Below are positions 27,415 to 38,186 of a stretch of 64,000 bases of DNA, in pieces. Numbering within the stretch: the stretch's first letter is position 1; each line of letters opens with the position of its first letter. The notes below the pieces were generated by a model. It did no database searches. It worked only from the letters and a program-made list of their open reading frames with translations, and was not told the origin of the DNA. The stretch is from Duganella phyllosphaerae (GTDB taxonomy: Bacteria > Pseudomonadota > Gammaproteobacteria > Burkholderiales > Burkholderiaceae_D). Location of the stretch: the NCBI RefSeq assembly GCF_001758785.1, contig NZ_LROM01000077.1, forward strand, positions 62,001 through 126,000. The letters run 5' to 3'. The position numbers were made by a program, and so were the translations under genes.

Positions 27415-28476
27415 CTAGCGCACCGAAGCCATCAGCCAGCGCGCGCCAGCGAGGAAATCGTCCGCGCCGATGTCGCCAAGCTCGAGCGGCATTGCCTGCC
27501 CATACCGCACGAAATTGCGGTCGATCGAGCGCAGGTAAGCGGGGTCATAGTGTTCGGCCAACAGTTCATCGACCAGCTGCGGCATCGCGCCGCTCTCGCT
27601 CATCGCTTGCCAGCGGCGAATCTTTTCCTTGCCGTGCAGCGCTGCCAGGTGCTCGAGTTGGGCGTTCAGGGTGGCCGGGCTGACCAGGAAATGCGCGTAG
27701 TCTTCCATCAGCAGCCGCACGCGGTCGGCGCGGCTTAATGTGAGCGCGATGCAGTCGGCGCTGCGCATGGTGTCCATCAGGGCGGCCGGCACGCGCAGGT
27801 TGCCGACCTTTTTGCTTTCCGATTCCACGAACACCGGCAGCGCCGGGTCGCAGTGGCGCAGGCAGTCCCAGATACGTGTCTCGAACGCTTTCTGGCTCGG
27901 CTGCGGCTGGCTGGGCAGGTTGCCCAGCACCGAGCCGCGATGCGCGGCCAGCTGTTCCAGGTCCAGTACCTGCGCACCTTGTGCGGCCAGGACCTCCAGC
28001 AAGCGGCTCTTGCCGCTGCCGGTAGTGCCGCAGATCACCTTGAAGCGCAGCGGCGGCGCTATCTCGAGGTCGGCGTTCACTTCGGCACGGAAGGCCTTGT
28101 AGCCGCCGTCCAGCTGCACCACCGGCCAGCCTACCTTGGACAGGATGTGGGCCATCGAGCCGCTGCGGTTGCCGCCGCGCCAGCAATAGACCAGCGGCCG
28201 CCATTCGCGCGGCTGGTCCAGCCACAGTTGTTCGATATGGCTGGCAATGTTCTTTGCCACCAGCACCGCGCCCAGCTTCTTGGCTTCGAACGAGCCGATC
28301 TGCTTGTACATGGTGCCGATGCGGATGCGCTGCTCATCGTCGAGCACCGGCGCATTGATGGCGCCGGGCAGGTGGTCCTGCGCGTATTCGCCCGGACTGC
28401 GGGCGTCGATGATGGCGTCGAAGCTGGCGAGCTGGGGCAGGACATCGGCGATGCCGAGTACTTCTGGATATTTCAT
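27415..28476 (-). CDS. mnmH: tRNA 2-selenouridine/geranyl-2-thiouridine synthase
   Basis: MnmH (SelU) replaces 2-thiouridine at the wobble position of Lys, Glu and Gln tRNAs with 2-selenouridine, using selenophosphate, through a geranylated intermediate. The 353-residue protein starts at 28476. The N-terminal rhodanese domain has the catalytic C98 in VYCWRGGNRSGSMA, and the second domain has a P-loop, GTTGSGKS, at residues 150-157. The frame is open well upstream through the esterase gene, but the conserved N-terminus MKYPEVLGIADVL fixes this start. It overlaps the end of the esterase gene by four bases. A selenophosphate synthase is not in the window. Confidence 0.93.
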   Translation of the reverse strand: MKYPEVLGIADVLPQLASFDAIIDARSPGEYAQDHLPGAINAPVLDDEQRIRIGTMYKQIGSFEAKKLGAVLVAKNIASHIEQLWLDQPREWRPLVYCWRGGNRSGSMAHILSKVGWPVVQLDGGYKAFRAEVNADLEIAPPLRFKVICGTTGSGKSRLLEVLAAQGAQVLDLEQLAAHRGSVLGNLPSQPQPSQKAFETRIWDCLRHCDPALPVFVESESKKVGNLRVPAALMDTMRSADCIALTLSRADRVRLLMEDYAHFLVSPATLNAQLEHLAALHGKEKIRRWQAMSESGAMPQLVDELLAEHYDPAYLRSIDRNFVRYGQAMPLELGDIGADDFLAGARWLMASVR

Positions 28477-29108
28477 TTTGCCTTGATCGATTTTTCCAGC
28501 ACGGGCCAGATATTGTTGAGGATGGTGGGGTGCGCCGCCGCCAGCGGATGCAGGCGGTCGGGCTGGAACAATTCGGTTTTCTCGGCCACGCCTTCGAGCA
28601 TGAATGGCACCAGCGGCGCCTTCAGCTCGCGGCTCAGGATGCCGTACATGGCATAGAATTTTTCCGAATAATCGCGGCCATAGTTGGGCGGGATGCGGAT
28701 GCCGACCAGCATCACCTTGGCGCCGGCCTGGCCGGCTGCCTCGGCCATGGCCTTGAGGTTCGCCTGCGCCGCCGCCACCGGCAAACCGCGCAGGCCGTCG
28801 TTGGCGCCCAGCTCGATCACGACCAGCCCCGGCTTGTGTTTGGTCAGCAGCGCGGGCAGGCGTGAGCGGCCGCCGCTGGTGGTCTCGCCGCTGACGCTGG
28901 CGTTGACGATCTCGGCATCGAGCTTCTGCGCCTTGACTTTCTTTTCTGCCAACGCCACCCAGCCGGTACCCCGGGCCAGGCCGTATTCCGCAGAGAGGCT
29001 GTCGCCCAGCACGAGGACTGTTTTTGGTGCAGAATAAGCGCTCGCCGATGCAGCTGCCATCAGCAGGGCGGCTGCTGCGTGTACACTGAGCTTCTTTGCA
29101 AACTTCAT
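28473..29108 (-). CDS. tesA: Arylesterase / acyl-CoA thioesterase I-like SGNH hydrolase
   Basis: This is a secreted or periplasmic SGNH-family hydrolase related to TesA, which acts on acyl esters and thioesters. Starting at ATG 29108 there are 211 residues with a signal peptide, MKFAKKLSVHAAAALLMAAA to about SASA. Block I is VLVLGDSLSAEYG with nucleophile S37, block III is ELGANDGLRG with the conserved Asn, and block V is DRLHPLAAAH carrying the Asp-His pair. An in-frame ATG at 29123 would overlap the divergent ATPase start. The pairing with the opposite-facing ybbA-like gene matches the tesA-ybbA arrangement of enterobacteria. Confidence 0.92.
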   Translation of the reverse strand: MKFAKKLSVHAAAALLMAAASASAYSAPKTVLVLGDSLSAEYGLARGTGWVALAEKKVKAQKLDAEIVNASVSGETTSGGRSRLPALLTKHKPGLVVIELGANDGLRGLPVAAAQANLKAMAEAAGQAGAKVMLVGIRIPPNYGRDYSEKFYAMYGILSRELKAPLVPFMLEGVAEKTELFQPDRLHPLAAAHPTILNNIWPVLEKSIKAK

Positions 29109-29121
29109 TACCATATTGCGC

Positions 29122-29874
29122 ATGCCTGATTTCCCTAAAGCGTCTTCCAATTTCGTGCCGGATGGTCCCGGATTCAATGCAGCCCAAGCCGCCACCAGCG
29201 TGACGGCCAACCAGGCCGCCATCGTCGTCAGCGGCCTCGCCAAGCGGGTGGCCGATGCCAGTGGCGAACTGACGATCCTGCATGAGGTGGATTTTACCGT
29301 GCAACGGGCGGAGACGCTTGCCATCGTGGGCGCCTCCGGTTCCGGCAAGTCCACTTTGCTGGGACTGCTGGCCGGACTCGATACCCCCAGCGCCGGCAAG
29401 GTCATCCTCGACGGCGTCGATATCTACGCGCTCGATGAAGACGGCCGCGCCGCGCTGCGCAAGGAAAAGCTCGGTTTCGTGTTCCAGTCGTTCCAGTTGC
29501 TGGCGCACCTGACTGCCGTGGAAAACGTCATGTTGCCGCTCGAACTGGCCGGCGTGGCCGGTGCGCGCGAAAAAGCCGCAGCCATGCTCGATCGCGTGGG
29601 CCTGTCATCGAGGCTCAAGCATTACCCCAAGTACCTGTCCGGTGGCGAACAGCAGCGCGTGGCGCTGGCCCGCGCTTTCGTCAGCGAGCCGCCGCTGCTG
29701 TTTGCCGACGAACCGACCGGCAGCCTTGATGCCGCCACCGGCGAAGCGGTGATCCAGCTGATGTTCGAACTGAACCGCCAGCACGGTTCCACCCTGGTGC
29801 TGGTCACCCACGATCAGTCGATGGCCGCGCGTTGCGGCCGCACGATCACGATTGCCGCCGGGCGGCTGGTCTGA
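29122..29874 (+). CDS. ybbA: ABC transporter ATP-binding protein, YbbA type
   Basis: This is an ATPase subunit of the MacB/LolD class. The 250-residue protein has Walker [10 protein letters not shown] at residues 70-78, Q-loop VFQSFQLL, signature [15 protein letters not shown] near 171-185, Walker [13 protein letters not shown] near 192-203, and the H-loop in VLVTHDQS. The N-terminal 30 residues are unconserved, so a later start is possible. No ribosome site is evident before the ATG. The expected YbbP-like permease is not adjacent; an S41-like protein follows within 15 bases. It is divergent from the esterase with only 13 bases between starts. Confidence 0.9.
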   Translation: MPDFPKASSNFVPDGPGFNAAQAATSVTANQAAIVVSGLAKRVADASGELTILHEVDFTVQRAETLAIVGASGSGKSTLLGLLAGLDTPSAGKVILDGVDIYALDEDGRAALRKEKLGFVFQSFQLLAHLTAVENVMLPLELAGVAGAREKAAAMLDRVGLSSRLKHYPKYLSGGEQQRVALARAFVSEPPLLFADEPTGSLDAATGEAVIQLMFELNRQHGSTLVLVTHDQSMAARCGRTITIAAGRLV

Positions 29875-29888
29875 GCAGGGGAGTCCAT

Positions 29889-31433
29889 ATGTCGATCGCA
29901 TCCGTTAAAAAATCCGCGCGCAGTTTCGGCGTTTGCTCCTGGCTGGCAGTGACCATGGCGGGCGCGTATGCGCAGGCGCCGGCCCTGCGTTCCCCGGCCG
30001 CGCCGGCCGCAGCGCCCACCATGTCCGCCGAGCAGTGGCGGCAGGCTGCCGTTGCCGATGTCGAAGCGGCCTACCTGGTCACGCTGGACGATCACCCGGG
30101 CACGGTCGATCCCGCCAACCCCGACTTTGCCGGCAACCTTGAAAAAGCGCGCGAAGGCGCCCAGTTGCTGGCTTCGAAAGTGCGCGACGGCGCCGGTTAT
30201 GCGGCAGCGTTGCAGCACTTTAACGCCCTGCTTGGCGATGGCCGTGCCGGCGTGGTGCTCAAGGACATGCCGCCAGCGCCGCCGCGCTGGCCCGGCTTTA
30301 TTACTGCGTGGCGTGGCGACAATATGTTCGTGGCCGCCACCACCCCCGGCGGCCCGGCCGTGGGCGCGCGCATTGCCGACTGCGATGGCAAACCGATTGC
30401 GCAACTGGTGGAGACCAATGTGTTCGGCTTCGGCCAGCGCAGCGGCGGCACCGGCCCATGGTGGTCGTTTGCCCCCGACGTATTCATCGACCAGGGCAAT
30501 CCATTCATCACCTTGCCGGTGCAGTGCATCTTCATCGACGAGGGGCGCGAGTCGCGCCTCACGCTCAGCTGGCGCCCGATGGACGAGGCGGCTCAGCGCC
30601 TGCGCGACGACAGTTTCAACGGCGTCACCCAACCGCCCGGCGTGAGCACGCCGCGCTACGGCCTGCACTGGTTCGCGCTGCCCACGTTCCAGCCCAACGA
30701 CACCGAGCGCGCAGCCTACGTCGCCATGCTGGCCGAGGTGCAGGCCAATCGCCAGCGTTACCTCGACGCCAACGCCGTGGTGATCGACCTGCGCGGCAAC
30801 CAGGGTGGCGACGCGGTCTGGGCCATGAACCTGGCGCGCGCGCTGTGGGGCGAGTCGCGCGTCAACCGCCGCCTCAAGGTGGCGCAGGCGCGGCAGGCGG
30901 TGATGTGGCGTGCGTCGTTCGGCAATATCGCCTACACCTCGTTCGAGTCGGCGCAGTTGACAGACAAGGAGCGCAGCGCGCTTGGTTACGATCCGGCCGC
31001 AATTGCGCAAGGCATGCTGGCGGCGCAGTCGCGCGATGAAAAATTCTATCCCGATCCGGCGCGCCGGGCCCCGGTGAGTGACAGCGACCGCGCCGAAAAC
31101 CTGCCCGGCGATCCGGCGCCGTTTACCAAGCCGGTGTACGTGGTGGTGCCGGGCCAGTGCACCGGCGCCTGCCTCGAAGCGCTCGACGTGTTCTCGCTGT
31201 TTTCCAATACCAGGTTGATCGGGGCGCCCAGCGCGGCCGATTCGTCGTACACCGGCATCCGTCTCGAGCCGCTCAAGTCGGGCCTGGCGTCGGTGATCGT
31301 GCCGTCCAAGGTGGTGGTCAACCGGCCGCGCAGCGCCGCCACGTTCTACACGCCGGCCATCGTGGTCAATGACCTCGAATGGTCGCAGCGCGCCTTCCTG
31401 AAAGCCATCGAAGCCGACCTGGTGCGCCGTTGA
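29889..31433 (+). CDS. Exported S41-like (C-terminal-processing peptidase) protein with atypical active site
   Basis: The 514-residue product starts at ATG 29889 behind a GGGGAG ribosome site. An N-terminal signal peptide ends near AGAYAQA (about residue 30), so it is probably periplasmic. AVVIDLRGNQGGDAVWAMNLARALWG and the following region match the core fold of tail-specific S41 peptidases. Where S41 enzymes carry their serine-rich nucleophile motif, this protein reads CTGACLE (residues 424-430), with no serine, so it may be inactive or use another residue. The start closely follows the ATPase stop, and the end overlaps the chromate-transporter start. The substrate is unknown. Confidence 0.75.
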   Translation: MSIASVKKSARSFGVCSWLAVTMAGAYAQAPALRSPAAPAAAPTMSAEQWRQAAVADVEAAYLVTLDDHPGTVDPANPDFAGNLEKAREGAQLLASKVRDGAGYAAALQHFNALLGDGRAGVVLKDMPPAPPRWPGFITAWRGDNMFVAATTPGGPAVGARIADCDGKPIAQLVETNVFGFGQRSGGTGPWWSFAPDVFIDQGNPFITLPVQCIFIDEGRESRLTLSWRPMDEAAQRLRDDSFNGVTQPPGVSTPRYGLHWFALPTFQPNDTERAAYVAMLAEVQANRQRYLDANAVVIDLRGNQGGDAVWAMNLARALWGESRVNRRLKVAQARQAVMWRASFGNIAYTSFESAQLTDKERSALGYDPAAIAQGMLAAQSRDEKFYPDPARRAPVSDSDRAENLPGDPAPFTKPVYVVVPGQCTGACLEALDVFSLFSNTRLIGAPSAADSSYTGIRLEPLKSGLASVIVPSKVVVNRPRSAATFYTPAIVVNDLEWSQRAFLKAIEADLVRR

Positions 31434-32623
31434 ACGATGCGCGCCACCCGTGGCGCGTTTTTTTGATCTTTTTGCGCCTGGGGCTGACGTCGTTCGGCGG
31501 CCCCATCGCCCACCTTGGCTATTTTCGCGATGAATTCGTCACCCGGCGGCGCTGGCTGACCGAAGCTGGCTATGCCGACCTGGTGGCGCTGTGCCAGTTC
31601 CTGCCCGGTCCCGCCAGCAGCCAGGTGGGCATGGCGCTGGGCTTGTCGCGCGCCGGCTACGCTGGCGCGTTGGCGGCCTGGGCCGGCTTTACGCTGCCCT
31701 CGGCCATCCTCCTGATCGTGTTTGCGCTGGGCCTGGCCAGCCATGGCGACCTGTTTCCGGCAGGCGCGGTGCATGGCCTGAAAGTGGTGGCGGTGGCCGT
31801 GGTGGCGCAAGCGGTGTGGGGCATGGGGCGCAAGCTGTGCACCGACCTGCCGCGCGTGCTGCTGATGGTCGCTGCTGCCGGTGGCGTGCTGCTGGGGCCT
31901 TCGGCGTGGGCGCAGGTGGGCGTGATCGCTGCGGCGGGCGTGATCGGGCTGCTGCTGTTGCGGCCAGGCGCGGTCGCTGCTGTCGACATTCTCCCGGTCA
32001 CGATCAGCCGCCGCGCCGGCGCCTGCTGGCTGGCGCTGTTCTTTGCGCTGTTAATCGGCTTGCCGGTGGCGGTGCACTGGCTGCCGGGCCAGCCGTTGGC
32101 GATGGTCGATGCCTTCTACCGCAGCGGTGCGCTGGTGTTCGGCGGCGGCCACGTGGTATTGCCGCTGTTGCAAGCGGAGGTGGTGCCGAGCGGCTGGGTG
32201 GGCAACCAGGCTTTCCTGGCCGGCTACGGCGCAGCGCAGGCGGTGCCGGGACCGCTGTTCACGTTTGCCGCGTTTCTGGGCGCGTCGATGACGGTGGCGC
32301 CGTCCGGTTGGCTGGGCGGCGCGATCTGCCTGCTGGCGATTTTTTTGCCCTCGTTCCTGCTGCTGGCCGGCGCCTTGCCGTTCTGGCAGTCGCTGAGGAA
32401 AAACCGCCGCGCCCAGGCTGCGCTGGCTGGCATGAACGCGGCCGTTGTCGGGGTGCTTCTGGCCGCGCTGTACCACCCGGTGTGGACCAGCGCCATACTC
32501 GGCTGGCGCGACCTGGCACTGGCCTTGGCCGCACTGGCCGCTTTAACCTGGTGGAAGCTGCAGCCGTGGGTGGTGGTGCTTGCTTGCGCCCTGGTCGGCT
32601 GGCTGGGTCTCGCACCGGGTTAA
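31430..32623 (+). CDS. chrA: Chromate transporter ChrA (two-domain CHR family)
   Basis: This integral membrane protein of the CHR family is linked to chromate efflux. The 397-residue form contains two homologous CHR halves: the first with GLTSFGGPIAHLGYF and FLPGPASSQVGMALG, the second with VFGGGHVVLPLLQ and AVPGPLFTFAAFLGA. Translation probably starts at the TTG at 31430, which overlaps the stop of the preceding gene (TTGA). An upstream in-frame ATG at 31379 would add unconserved residues. No chrB regulator is adjacent, so the physiological role, chromate resistance or another anion, is not settled by context. Confidence 0.9.
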   Translation: MNDARHPWRVFLIFLRLGLTSFGGPIAHLGYFRDEFVTRRRWLTEAGYADLVALCQFLPGPASSQVGMALGLSRAGYAGALAAWAGFTLPSAILLIVFALGLASHGDLFPAGAVHGLKVVAVAVVAQAVWGMGRKLCTDLPRVLLMVAAAGGVLLGPSAWAQVGVIAAAGVIGLLLLRPGAVAAVDILPVTISRRAGACWLALFFALLIGLPVAVHWLPGQPLAMVDAFYRSGALVFGGGHVVLPLLQAEVVPSGWVGNQAFLAGYGAAQAVPGPLFTFAAFLGASMTVAPSGWLGGAICLLAIFLPSFLLLAGALPFWQSLRKNRRAQAALAGMNAAVVGVLLAALYHPVWTSAILGWRDLALALAALAALTWWKLQPWVVVLACALVGWLGLAPG

Positions 32624-32666
32624 ACGAGTGCCGCCAAATTAAGCGTTTTAACCGCAACCGATGAGT

Positions 32667-32752
32667 CGTCATTCCCGCGCAGGCGGGAATCCATAGAGCG
32701 CGTGATCATATGCTCGGCATGTATTATCGCCTGCGCGCCGATGCAGAATGAC
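32667..32752. repeat. REP-like paired inverted repeat, copy D
   Basis: The left arm 32667-32696 contains ATTCCC, eight bases, GGGAAT (32671-32690) and then CCATAG. The right arm 32719-32752 is a more decayed inverted copy ending GCAGAATGAC. It lies between the convergent chrA and nnr genes. Confidence 0.75.
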
Positions 32753-32828
32753 TGTTCCTAATTGACGGCATTGGGGGCAGACCTCAGCGGTGCGGCATCC
32801 GTTCAGGCAGAGGGCCTCAGGGCGTCTG

Positions 32829-34448
32829 TTATCGGACCAGGTTCAGTCGCGCCAGCCGGTTGATGCCAGCGCGGATCGCCGGTATCAGCTCGCCGGCAGT
32901 CATGCCGATCGGTCCGACGCCACTGGCCGCCAATTCGTCCGCTGCCGCGCCGTGCAGCCACACAGCCGCCAGCGCTGCCGGCCACGGCGGACAGCCCTGC
33001 GCCAGCAGGGCGGCGCACAGGCCCGACAACACGTCGCCGGTGCCGGCCGTTGCCAGCGCCGGGTTGCCGGTGGGGTTGATCACGCAGTCGCCACCGGGCG
33101 CGGCGATGACGGTGCCCGAACCTTTCAATACCACCACTGCCTGCAAGCGCGCGGCCAGGGTGCGCGCTGCCGCCACCCGGTCGGCCTGCACGGCGGCGAC
33201 GCTTAAACCCAGCAACCGCGCCGCTTCCAGTGGATGGGGCGTCAGCACGGCGGTTGCGCTAGCGTCCAGCAACCGCGCCGCTTGCAGCGCGTGCTGCGTC
33301 GGCTCGGCGGTTGCGCCACGGCTGGCCAGCGCGCGTTGCAAGGCCGGGGTGTGCGCCAGCAGGTTGAGGGCGTCGGCATCGACCAGCAGGGGGCCCTGGC
33401 TGGCGATGGCGCGCGCCAGCAAATCGGCGGCCGTGGCCGAGTCGCCGAGGCCGGGGCCGATGGCCAGCGTGGCTTGCCCGAAGTCGTAGCCTTCGGCCAG
33501 GCGGCACATCAGTTCGGGCTGGCCGCTGTCGGCTGGCAGCGGATCTTCGGGAAACAGCACGTACACGCGGCCGGCGCCGGCATGCAGCGCGGCGCGCGCA
33601 GACAGGATCGGCGCGCCGCGCATGCCGGTGGCGCCGCCAATCACGGCGACGTTGCCGTAAGTGCCCTTGTGGCCGCTGTGGCGTCGTGCGTGTAAATGGC
33701 GGGCGAATAATTCCAGGCGGTTCAACTGCAGCTCAGCGGTCGGCAACAGCGCCGGGTCGATGTCCAGGTGCGCCACCTCGACGATGCCGGCATGGTCGCG
33801 GCCCTCGTTGGTATGCAGGCCCGGCTTGTCGCCGATGAACGTGATGGTGTGGCTGGCGCGCAGCGCGATGCCGTCCGGGCCGACGATGGCGCCGGTGTCC
33901 GCATCGAGGCCGCTGGGCACGTCCAGCGCCAGGACCGGGCAGGGCAGCTGGTTGACGGCCTCCACCAGCGCGCGCAGTGCACCGCCGATGGGCCGCGCCA
34001 GGCCGATGCCGAACAGGCCATCGATCACCAGTTGCCAGTCGCCCGTCTGCACGGCAGGCGCCGACAGCTCTTCAAAGCGCGCGCTGCTGTCGGCGGCCCG
34101 CCGCCATGCTGCTGCCCGTTCCGGCGACTGCGCATTACCGGGCCGGCTGTGCAGCACTGTCACCGAAATCCCGGCGTCGGCCAGGTGCGCCGCCGCTTCC
34201 AGCGCGTCGCCGCCATTGTTGCCGGGGCCCGCCAGCACCAGCACCCGCACCTGTAACCGCTGCAGCGCCGGCGCCCGGTCAGGAAAGGTATCCGCCGGGC
34301 CTGGATGAGGCGCTGCGGATGACAGCAGGCGTTGCGCAGCAGCGGCCGCAGCCCGCCCCGCGCGCCGCATCAACTCACCCTCTGGCAGCTCTGCTGCGGC
34401 TGCGTGTTCGATGGCGCGGATGTCGGCGCTGCGGTAAAGTGGCTTCAT
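32829..34448 (-). CDS. nnr: Bifunctional NAD(P)H-hydrate epimerase and ADP-dependent dehydratase
   Basis: This cytosolic enzyme repairs hydrated NADH and NADPH. The 539-residue fusion has an N-terminal epimerase domain (about residues 1-220; [21 protein letters not shown] and [11 protein letters not shown]) and a C-terminal dehydratase domain (about 245-535; [42 protein letters not shown] and [15 protein letters not shown]). All expected blocks are present. It is divergent from the oxoprolinase gene, with a gap of about 108 bases. The codon bias is strongly GC-rich, like its neighbours. Confidence 0.94.
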   Translation of the reverse strand: MKPLYRSADIRAIEHAAAAELPEGELMRRAGRAAAAAAQRLLSSAAPHPGPADTFPDRAPALQRLQVRVLVLAGPGNNGGDALEAAAHLADAGISVTVLHSRPGNAQSPERAAAWRRAADSSARFEELSAPAVQTGDWQLVIDGLFGIGLARPIGGALRALVEAVNQLPCPVLALDVPSGLDADTGAIVGPDGIALRASHTITFIGDKPGLHTNEGRDHAGIVEVAHLDIDPALLPTAELQLNRLELFARHLHARRHSGHKGTYGNVAVIGGATGMRGAPILSARAALHAGAGRVYVLFPEDPLPADSGQPELMCRLAEGYDFGQATLAIGPGLGDSATAADLLARAIASQGPLLVDADALNLLAHTPALQRALASRGATAEPTQHALQAARLLDASATAVLTPHPLEAARLLGLSVAAVQADRVAAARTLAARLQAVVVLKGSGTVIAAPGGDCVINPTGNPALATAGTGDVLSGLCAALLAQGCPPWPAALAAVWLHGAAADELAASGVGPIGMTAGELIPAIRAGINRLARLNLVR

Positions 34449-34556
34449 GCCGCCATCTTAACATTGGCGCTCGTGCCAGCCGTGTTGCCAGCCGTGTTGA
34501 GTGGCGGACGCCACACGCACTACAATAGCCGCTTCACCGAAAGCTACGAGGCATGC

Positions 34557-37500
34557 ATGGACTGGCAATTCTGGATCGACCGGGGCGGCACTTTCACCGA
34601 CATCGTGGCGCTGGCGTCCGATGGCCAACTGCGCACCCTGAAGTTGCTTTCCGAAAATCCTGAACATTATGCCGATGCCGCGATCGCCGGCATCCGCCAG
34701 TTGATGGGCGTGGCGGCGCATGAAGCCATCCCGGTCGAACGCATTGGCGCCGTCAAGATGGGCACCACGGTCGCCACCAACGCGCTGCTCGAGCGCAAGG
34801 GCGAGCCGACCGCGCTGGCCATCACGCGCGGCTTCGGCGACGCGCTGCGTATTGCCTACCAGAACCGCCCGCGCCTGTTCGACCGCCACATCGTCCTGCC
34901 CGAACTGCTGTACACCGACGTCATCGAAATCGACGAACGCATGGGCGCCCACGGCGACACCGTGGTGCCGCTCGACCTGGCCGGCGCCCGCGCGGCGTTG
35001 CAGTCGGCGTACGACAAGGGCCTGCGTTCGCTGGCCATCGTTTTCATGCACGGCTACCGTTACCACGCGCACGAGAATCGCGTGGCCGACGCCGCGCGCG
35101 ACATCGGCTACACCCAGGTCTCGGTCTCGCACCAGGCCAGCCCGTTGATGAAGCTGGTCGCGCGCGGCGACACCACCGTGGTCGATGCCTACCTGTCGCC
35201 GATCCTGCGCCGCTACGTGGACCTGGTGGCGTACGAGCTGCCTGGTGTGAATTTGCAGTTCATGCAGTCGTCCGGGGGCCTGACCGATGCGCGCGCCTTC
35301 CAGGGCAAGGACAGCATCCTCAGTGGCCCGGCCGGCGGCATCGTCGGCATGGTGCGCGCCAGCCAGCTGGCCGGTTTCGACAAGGTGATCGGCTTCGACA
35401 TGGGCGGCACGTCCACCGACGTCTCGCATTTTTCCGGCGAGTTCGAGCGCGTGTTCGACACCCAGGTGGCCGGCGTGCGCATGCGCGCACCGATGATGAG
35501 CATCCACACGGTCGCTGCCGGCGGCGGCTCGGTGCTGCACTTCGACGGCAGCCGCTACCGCGTGGGCCCCGACAGCGCCGGCGCCAACCCGGGGCCGGCC
35601 AGCTACCGCCGTGGCGGTCCGCTCGCGGTGACCGACTGCAATGTCATGCTCGGCAAGATTCAGCCCGAGCACTTCCCGCATTTGTTCGGCGCCGACGGCC
35701 GCCAGCCGCTCGACGCCCAGGCAGTGCGGGTGCGCTTCGTCGAATTGGCCGCGCGCATTGCGGCCGCCACCGGTAATCCCACCACGCCGGAGCAGGTGGC
35801 TGAAGGCTTTCTTGCCATCGCAGTGGGCAATATGGCCAACGCCATCAAGCAGATCTCGGTGCAGCGCGGCCACGATGTGACCGACTACGCGCTCACCAGC
35901 TTTGGCGGCGCCGGCGGCCAGCACGCCTGCCTGGTGGCCGACGCGCTGGGCATGAAAACCGTGTTCGTGCACACACTGGCGGGCGTGATGTCGGCGTACG
36001 GCATGGGCCTGGCCGACCAGTCCAGCATGCGCGAGGCCGCAGTGGAAGCCCGGCTTGACGAACACGCGCTGCCCGACCTGGAAGCGCGGCTGCATGCGCT
36101 GGGCCGCCAGTCCGGCGCCGACCTGCTGCACCAGGGCGTCGAGGAACACCGGATTACCCTGGTCGAGCGCGTGCACCTGCGCTACGAAGGCACCGATACG
36201 GCGCTGATCGCCCTGTTCGATCCATCCGGCGGCGTTGCCGCCATGCGGGCGCAGTTCGAAGCGGCCTACCGCAAGCGCTACTCGTTCCTGATGCAGGGCA
36301 GGGCGCTGATCGTGGAAGCGGTGTCGGTGGAAGCGGTGGGCGCATCCGATGCGCCGGCCGAGGCCGAACCACAGGCCGCCACGCCGGCGACAGCACCGGC
36401 ACCGGCGACCGTGGTGCCGATGTACGCTGGCGGCCAGTGGCTGCAAACCGGCTTGTACCAGCGCGTGGACATCGAGCCGGGCGCTGTCATCGACGGCCCG
36501 GCGATCATCGCCGAAGCCAACGCCACCACCATCGTCGAAGCGGGCTGGCGCGCCGAAGCCACGGCGCGCGGCCACCTGGTGCTGCGCCGGGTGGCTGCAC
36601 TGCCGCAGCGCGTGGCCATCGGCACCAGCGCCGACCCGGTGATGCTCGAAATCTTCAATAACCTGTTCATGTCGATCGCCGAGCAGATGGGGCTGCGGCT
36701 GCAAAACACCGCGTATTCGGTCAACATCAAGGAGCGCCTCGATTTCAGCTGCGCGATTTTCGATGCCGACGGCAACCTGATCGCCAACGCCCCGCACATG
36801 CCGGTGCATCTCGGCTCCATGGGCGAGAGCATCAAGACCGTGATGCGCGAAAACGCCGGCCAGATGCAGCCCGGCGACGTGTTCATGCTCAACGATCCGT
36901 ACAACGGCGGCACCCACCTGCCCGATGTGACGGTGATTTCGCCTGTCTTCGATGAGGCCGGGGCCGAGATCCTGTTCTACGTCGGATCGCGCGGCCACCA
37001 CGCGGACATCGGCGGCACCACGCCCGGCTCGATGCCACCGGACTCGCGCGTGATCGAGGAAGAGGGCGTGTTGATCAGTAATTTCAAGCTGGTGGATGGG
37101 GCAAGTGAGGGCGCCGACGGCGGCAAGCTGCGCGAAGCGGAAACCCGGGCCCTGCTGGCCGGCGCTCGCTACCCGGCGCGCAACCCGGACCAGAACCTGG
37201 CCGACCTGCGCGCGCAAGTGGCTGCCAACCAGAAGGGCGTGGAAGAGCTGCGCAAGATGGTCGCGCACTTCGGCCTCGACGTGGTGCGCGCCTACATGGG
37301 CCACGTGCAGGACAATGCCGAGGAAGCGGTGCGGCGCGTGATCAGCGCGCTGCATGACGGGGCTTACAGGCTCGAGCTCGACAACGGCGCGCAGATCGCG
37401 GTCACCGTCACCGTCGATCACGACAGCCGCAGTGCCGAGATCGACTTCACCGGCACCTCGCCGCAACTGGACAACAACTTCAACGCGCCGTCAGCCGTGT

Positions 37501-38186
37501 GCATGGCAGCGGTGCTGTACGTGTTCCGCACCCTGGTCAATGACGAGATTCCGCTCAACGCCGGCTGCCTGAAGCCGCTGAGGGTGATCATACCGCCCGG
37601 TTCCATGCTCAACCCGCACTACCCGGCCTCGGTGGTGTCTGGCAACGTGGAAACGTCCACCTGCATCACCAACGCCCTGTACGGCGCGCTGGGCGTGATG
37701 GCGGCCGCGCAGGGCACCATGAACAATTTCACCTTCGGTAACGCCAAGTACCAGTACTACGAAACCATCAGCGGCGGCTCCGGCGCCGGTCCCGGTTTCA
37801 ACGGCGTGAGCGTGGTGCAGACCAATATGACCAATTCGCGCCTGACCGATCCCGAGATCCTCGAATTTCGCTTCCCGGTGCGGCTCGAGAGCTATCGCAT
37901 CCGCGCCGGCAGCGGCGGCGCCGGCGAATGGCGCGGCGGCGACGGCGGCGTGCGCACGGTGCGCTTCCTCGAACCGATGACAGCGGCGATCCTGTCCAAC
38001 AACCGGATTGTGCCGCCGTTCGGCATGGCCGGCGGCCATCCCGGTGCGCTGGGACGCAACACCGTGCTGCGCGCCGACGGTTCGGTGGAGCAGCTGGGCC
38101 ACATCGGCAAGACCGCCATGCAGGCTGGCGACGCTTTCGTGATCGAGACGCCGGGCGGCGGCGGTTACGGCACGGTGCTGCCATGA
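34557..38186 (+). CDS. ATP-dependent 5-oxoprolinase / hydantoinase-oxoprolinase fusion
   Basis: This enzyme is predicted to open 5-oxo-L-proline to glutamate with ATP, or a related ring amide. The 1209-residue single chain corresponds to fused HyuA (about 1-690) and HyuB (about 700-1209) parts. HyuA shows [13 protein letters not shown] at the N-terminus, [17 protein letters not shown], and the actin-like phosphate segment [15 protein letters not shown]. HyuB shows [41 protein letters not shown] and [17 protein letters not shown]. The start [11 protein letters not shown] is chosen over upstream in-frame ATG codons. The stop overlaps the hybrid-kinase ATG. Hydantoinase activity cannot be excluded by sequence. 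Confidence 0.92.
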   Translation: MDWQFWIDRGGTFTDIVALASDGQLRTLKLLSENPEHYADAAIAGIRQLMGVAAHEAIPVERIGAVKMGTTVATNALLERKGEPTALAITRGFGDALRIAYQNRPRLFDRHIVLPELLYTDVIEIDERMGAHGDTVVPLDLAGARAALQSAYDKGLRSLAIVFMHGYRYHAHENRVADAARDIGYTQVSVSHQASPLMKLVARGDTTVVDAYLSPILRRYVDLVAYELPGVNLQFMQSSGGLTDARAFQGKDSILSGPAGGIVGMVRASQLAGFDKVIGFDMGGTSTDVSHFSGEFERVFDTQVAGVRMRAPMMSIHTVAAGGGSVLHFDGSRYRVGPDSAGANPGPASYRRGGPLAVTDCNVMLGKIQPEHFPHLFGADGRQPLDAQAVRVRFVELAARIAAATGNPTTPEQVAEGFLAIAVGNMANAIKQISVQRGHDVTDYALTSFGGAGGQHACLVADALGMKTVFVHTLAGVMSAYGMGLADQSSMREAAVEARLDEHALPDLEARLHALGRQSGADLLHQGVEEHRITLVERVHLRYEGTDTALIALFDPSGGVAAMRAQFEAAYRKRYSFLMQGRALIVEAVSVEAVGASDAPAEAEPQAATPATAPAPATVVPMYAGGQWLQTGLYQRVDIEPGAVIDGPAIIAEANATTIVEAGWRAEATARGHLVLRRVAALPQRVAIGTSADPVMLEIFNNLFMSIAEQMGLRLQNTAYSVNIKERLDFSCAIFDADGNLIANAPHMPVHLGSMGESIKTVMRENAGQMQPGDVFMLNDPYNGGTHLPDVTVISPVFDEAGAEILFYVGSRGHHADIGGTTPGSMPPDSRVIEEEGVLISNFKLVDGASEGADGGKLREAETRALLAGARYPARNPDQNLADLRAQVAANQKGVEELRKMVAHFGLDVVRAYMGHVQDNAEEAVRRVISALHDGAYRLELDNGAQIAVTVTVDHDSRSAEIDFTGTSPQLDNNFNAPSAVCMAAVLYVFRTLVNDEIPLNAGCLKPLRVIIPPGSMLNPHYPASVVSGNVETSTCITNALYGALGVMAAAQGTMNNFTFGNAKYQYYETISGGSGAGPGFNGVSVVQTNMTNSRLTDPEILEFRFPVRLESYRIRAGSGGAGEWRGGDGGVRTVRFLEPMTAAILSNNRIVPPFGMAGGHPGALGRNTVLRADGSVEQLGHIGKTAMQAGDAFVIETPGGGGYGTVLP

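Noticed and set aside
34458..37466. About 1000-codon open frame opposite the oxoprolinase gene
   Set aside because: No recognisable motif and low-complexity His/Arg/Val content, while the plus-strand gene has complete family motifs throughout.
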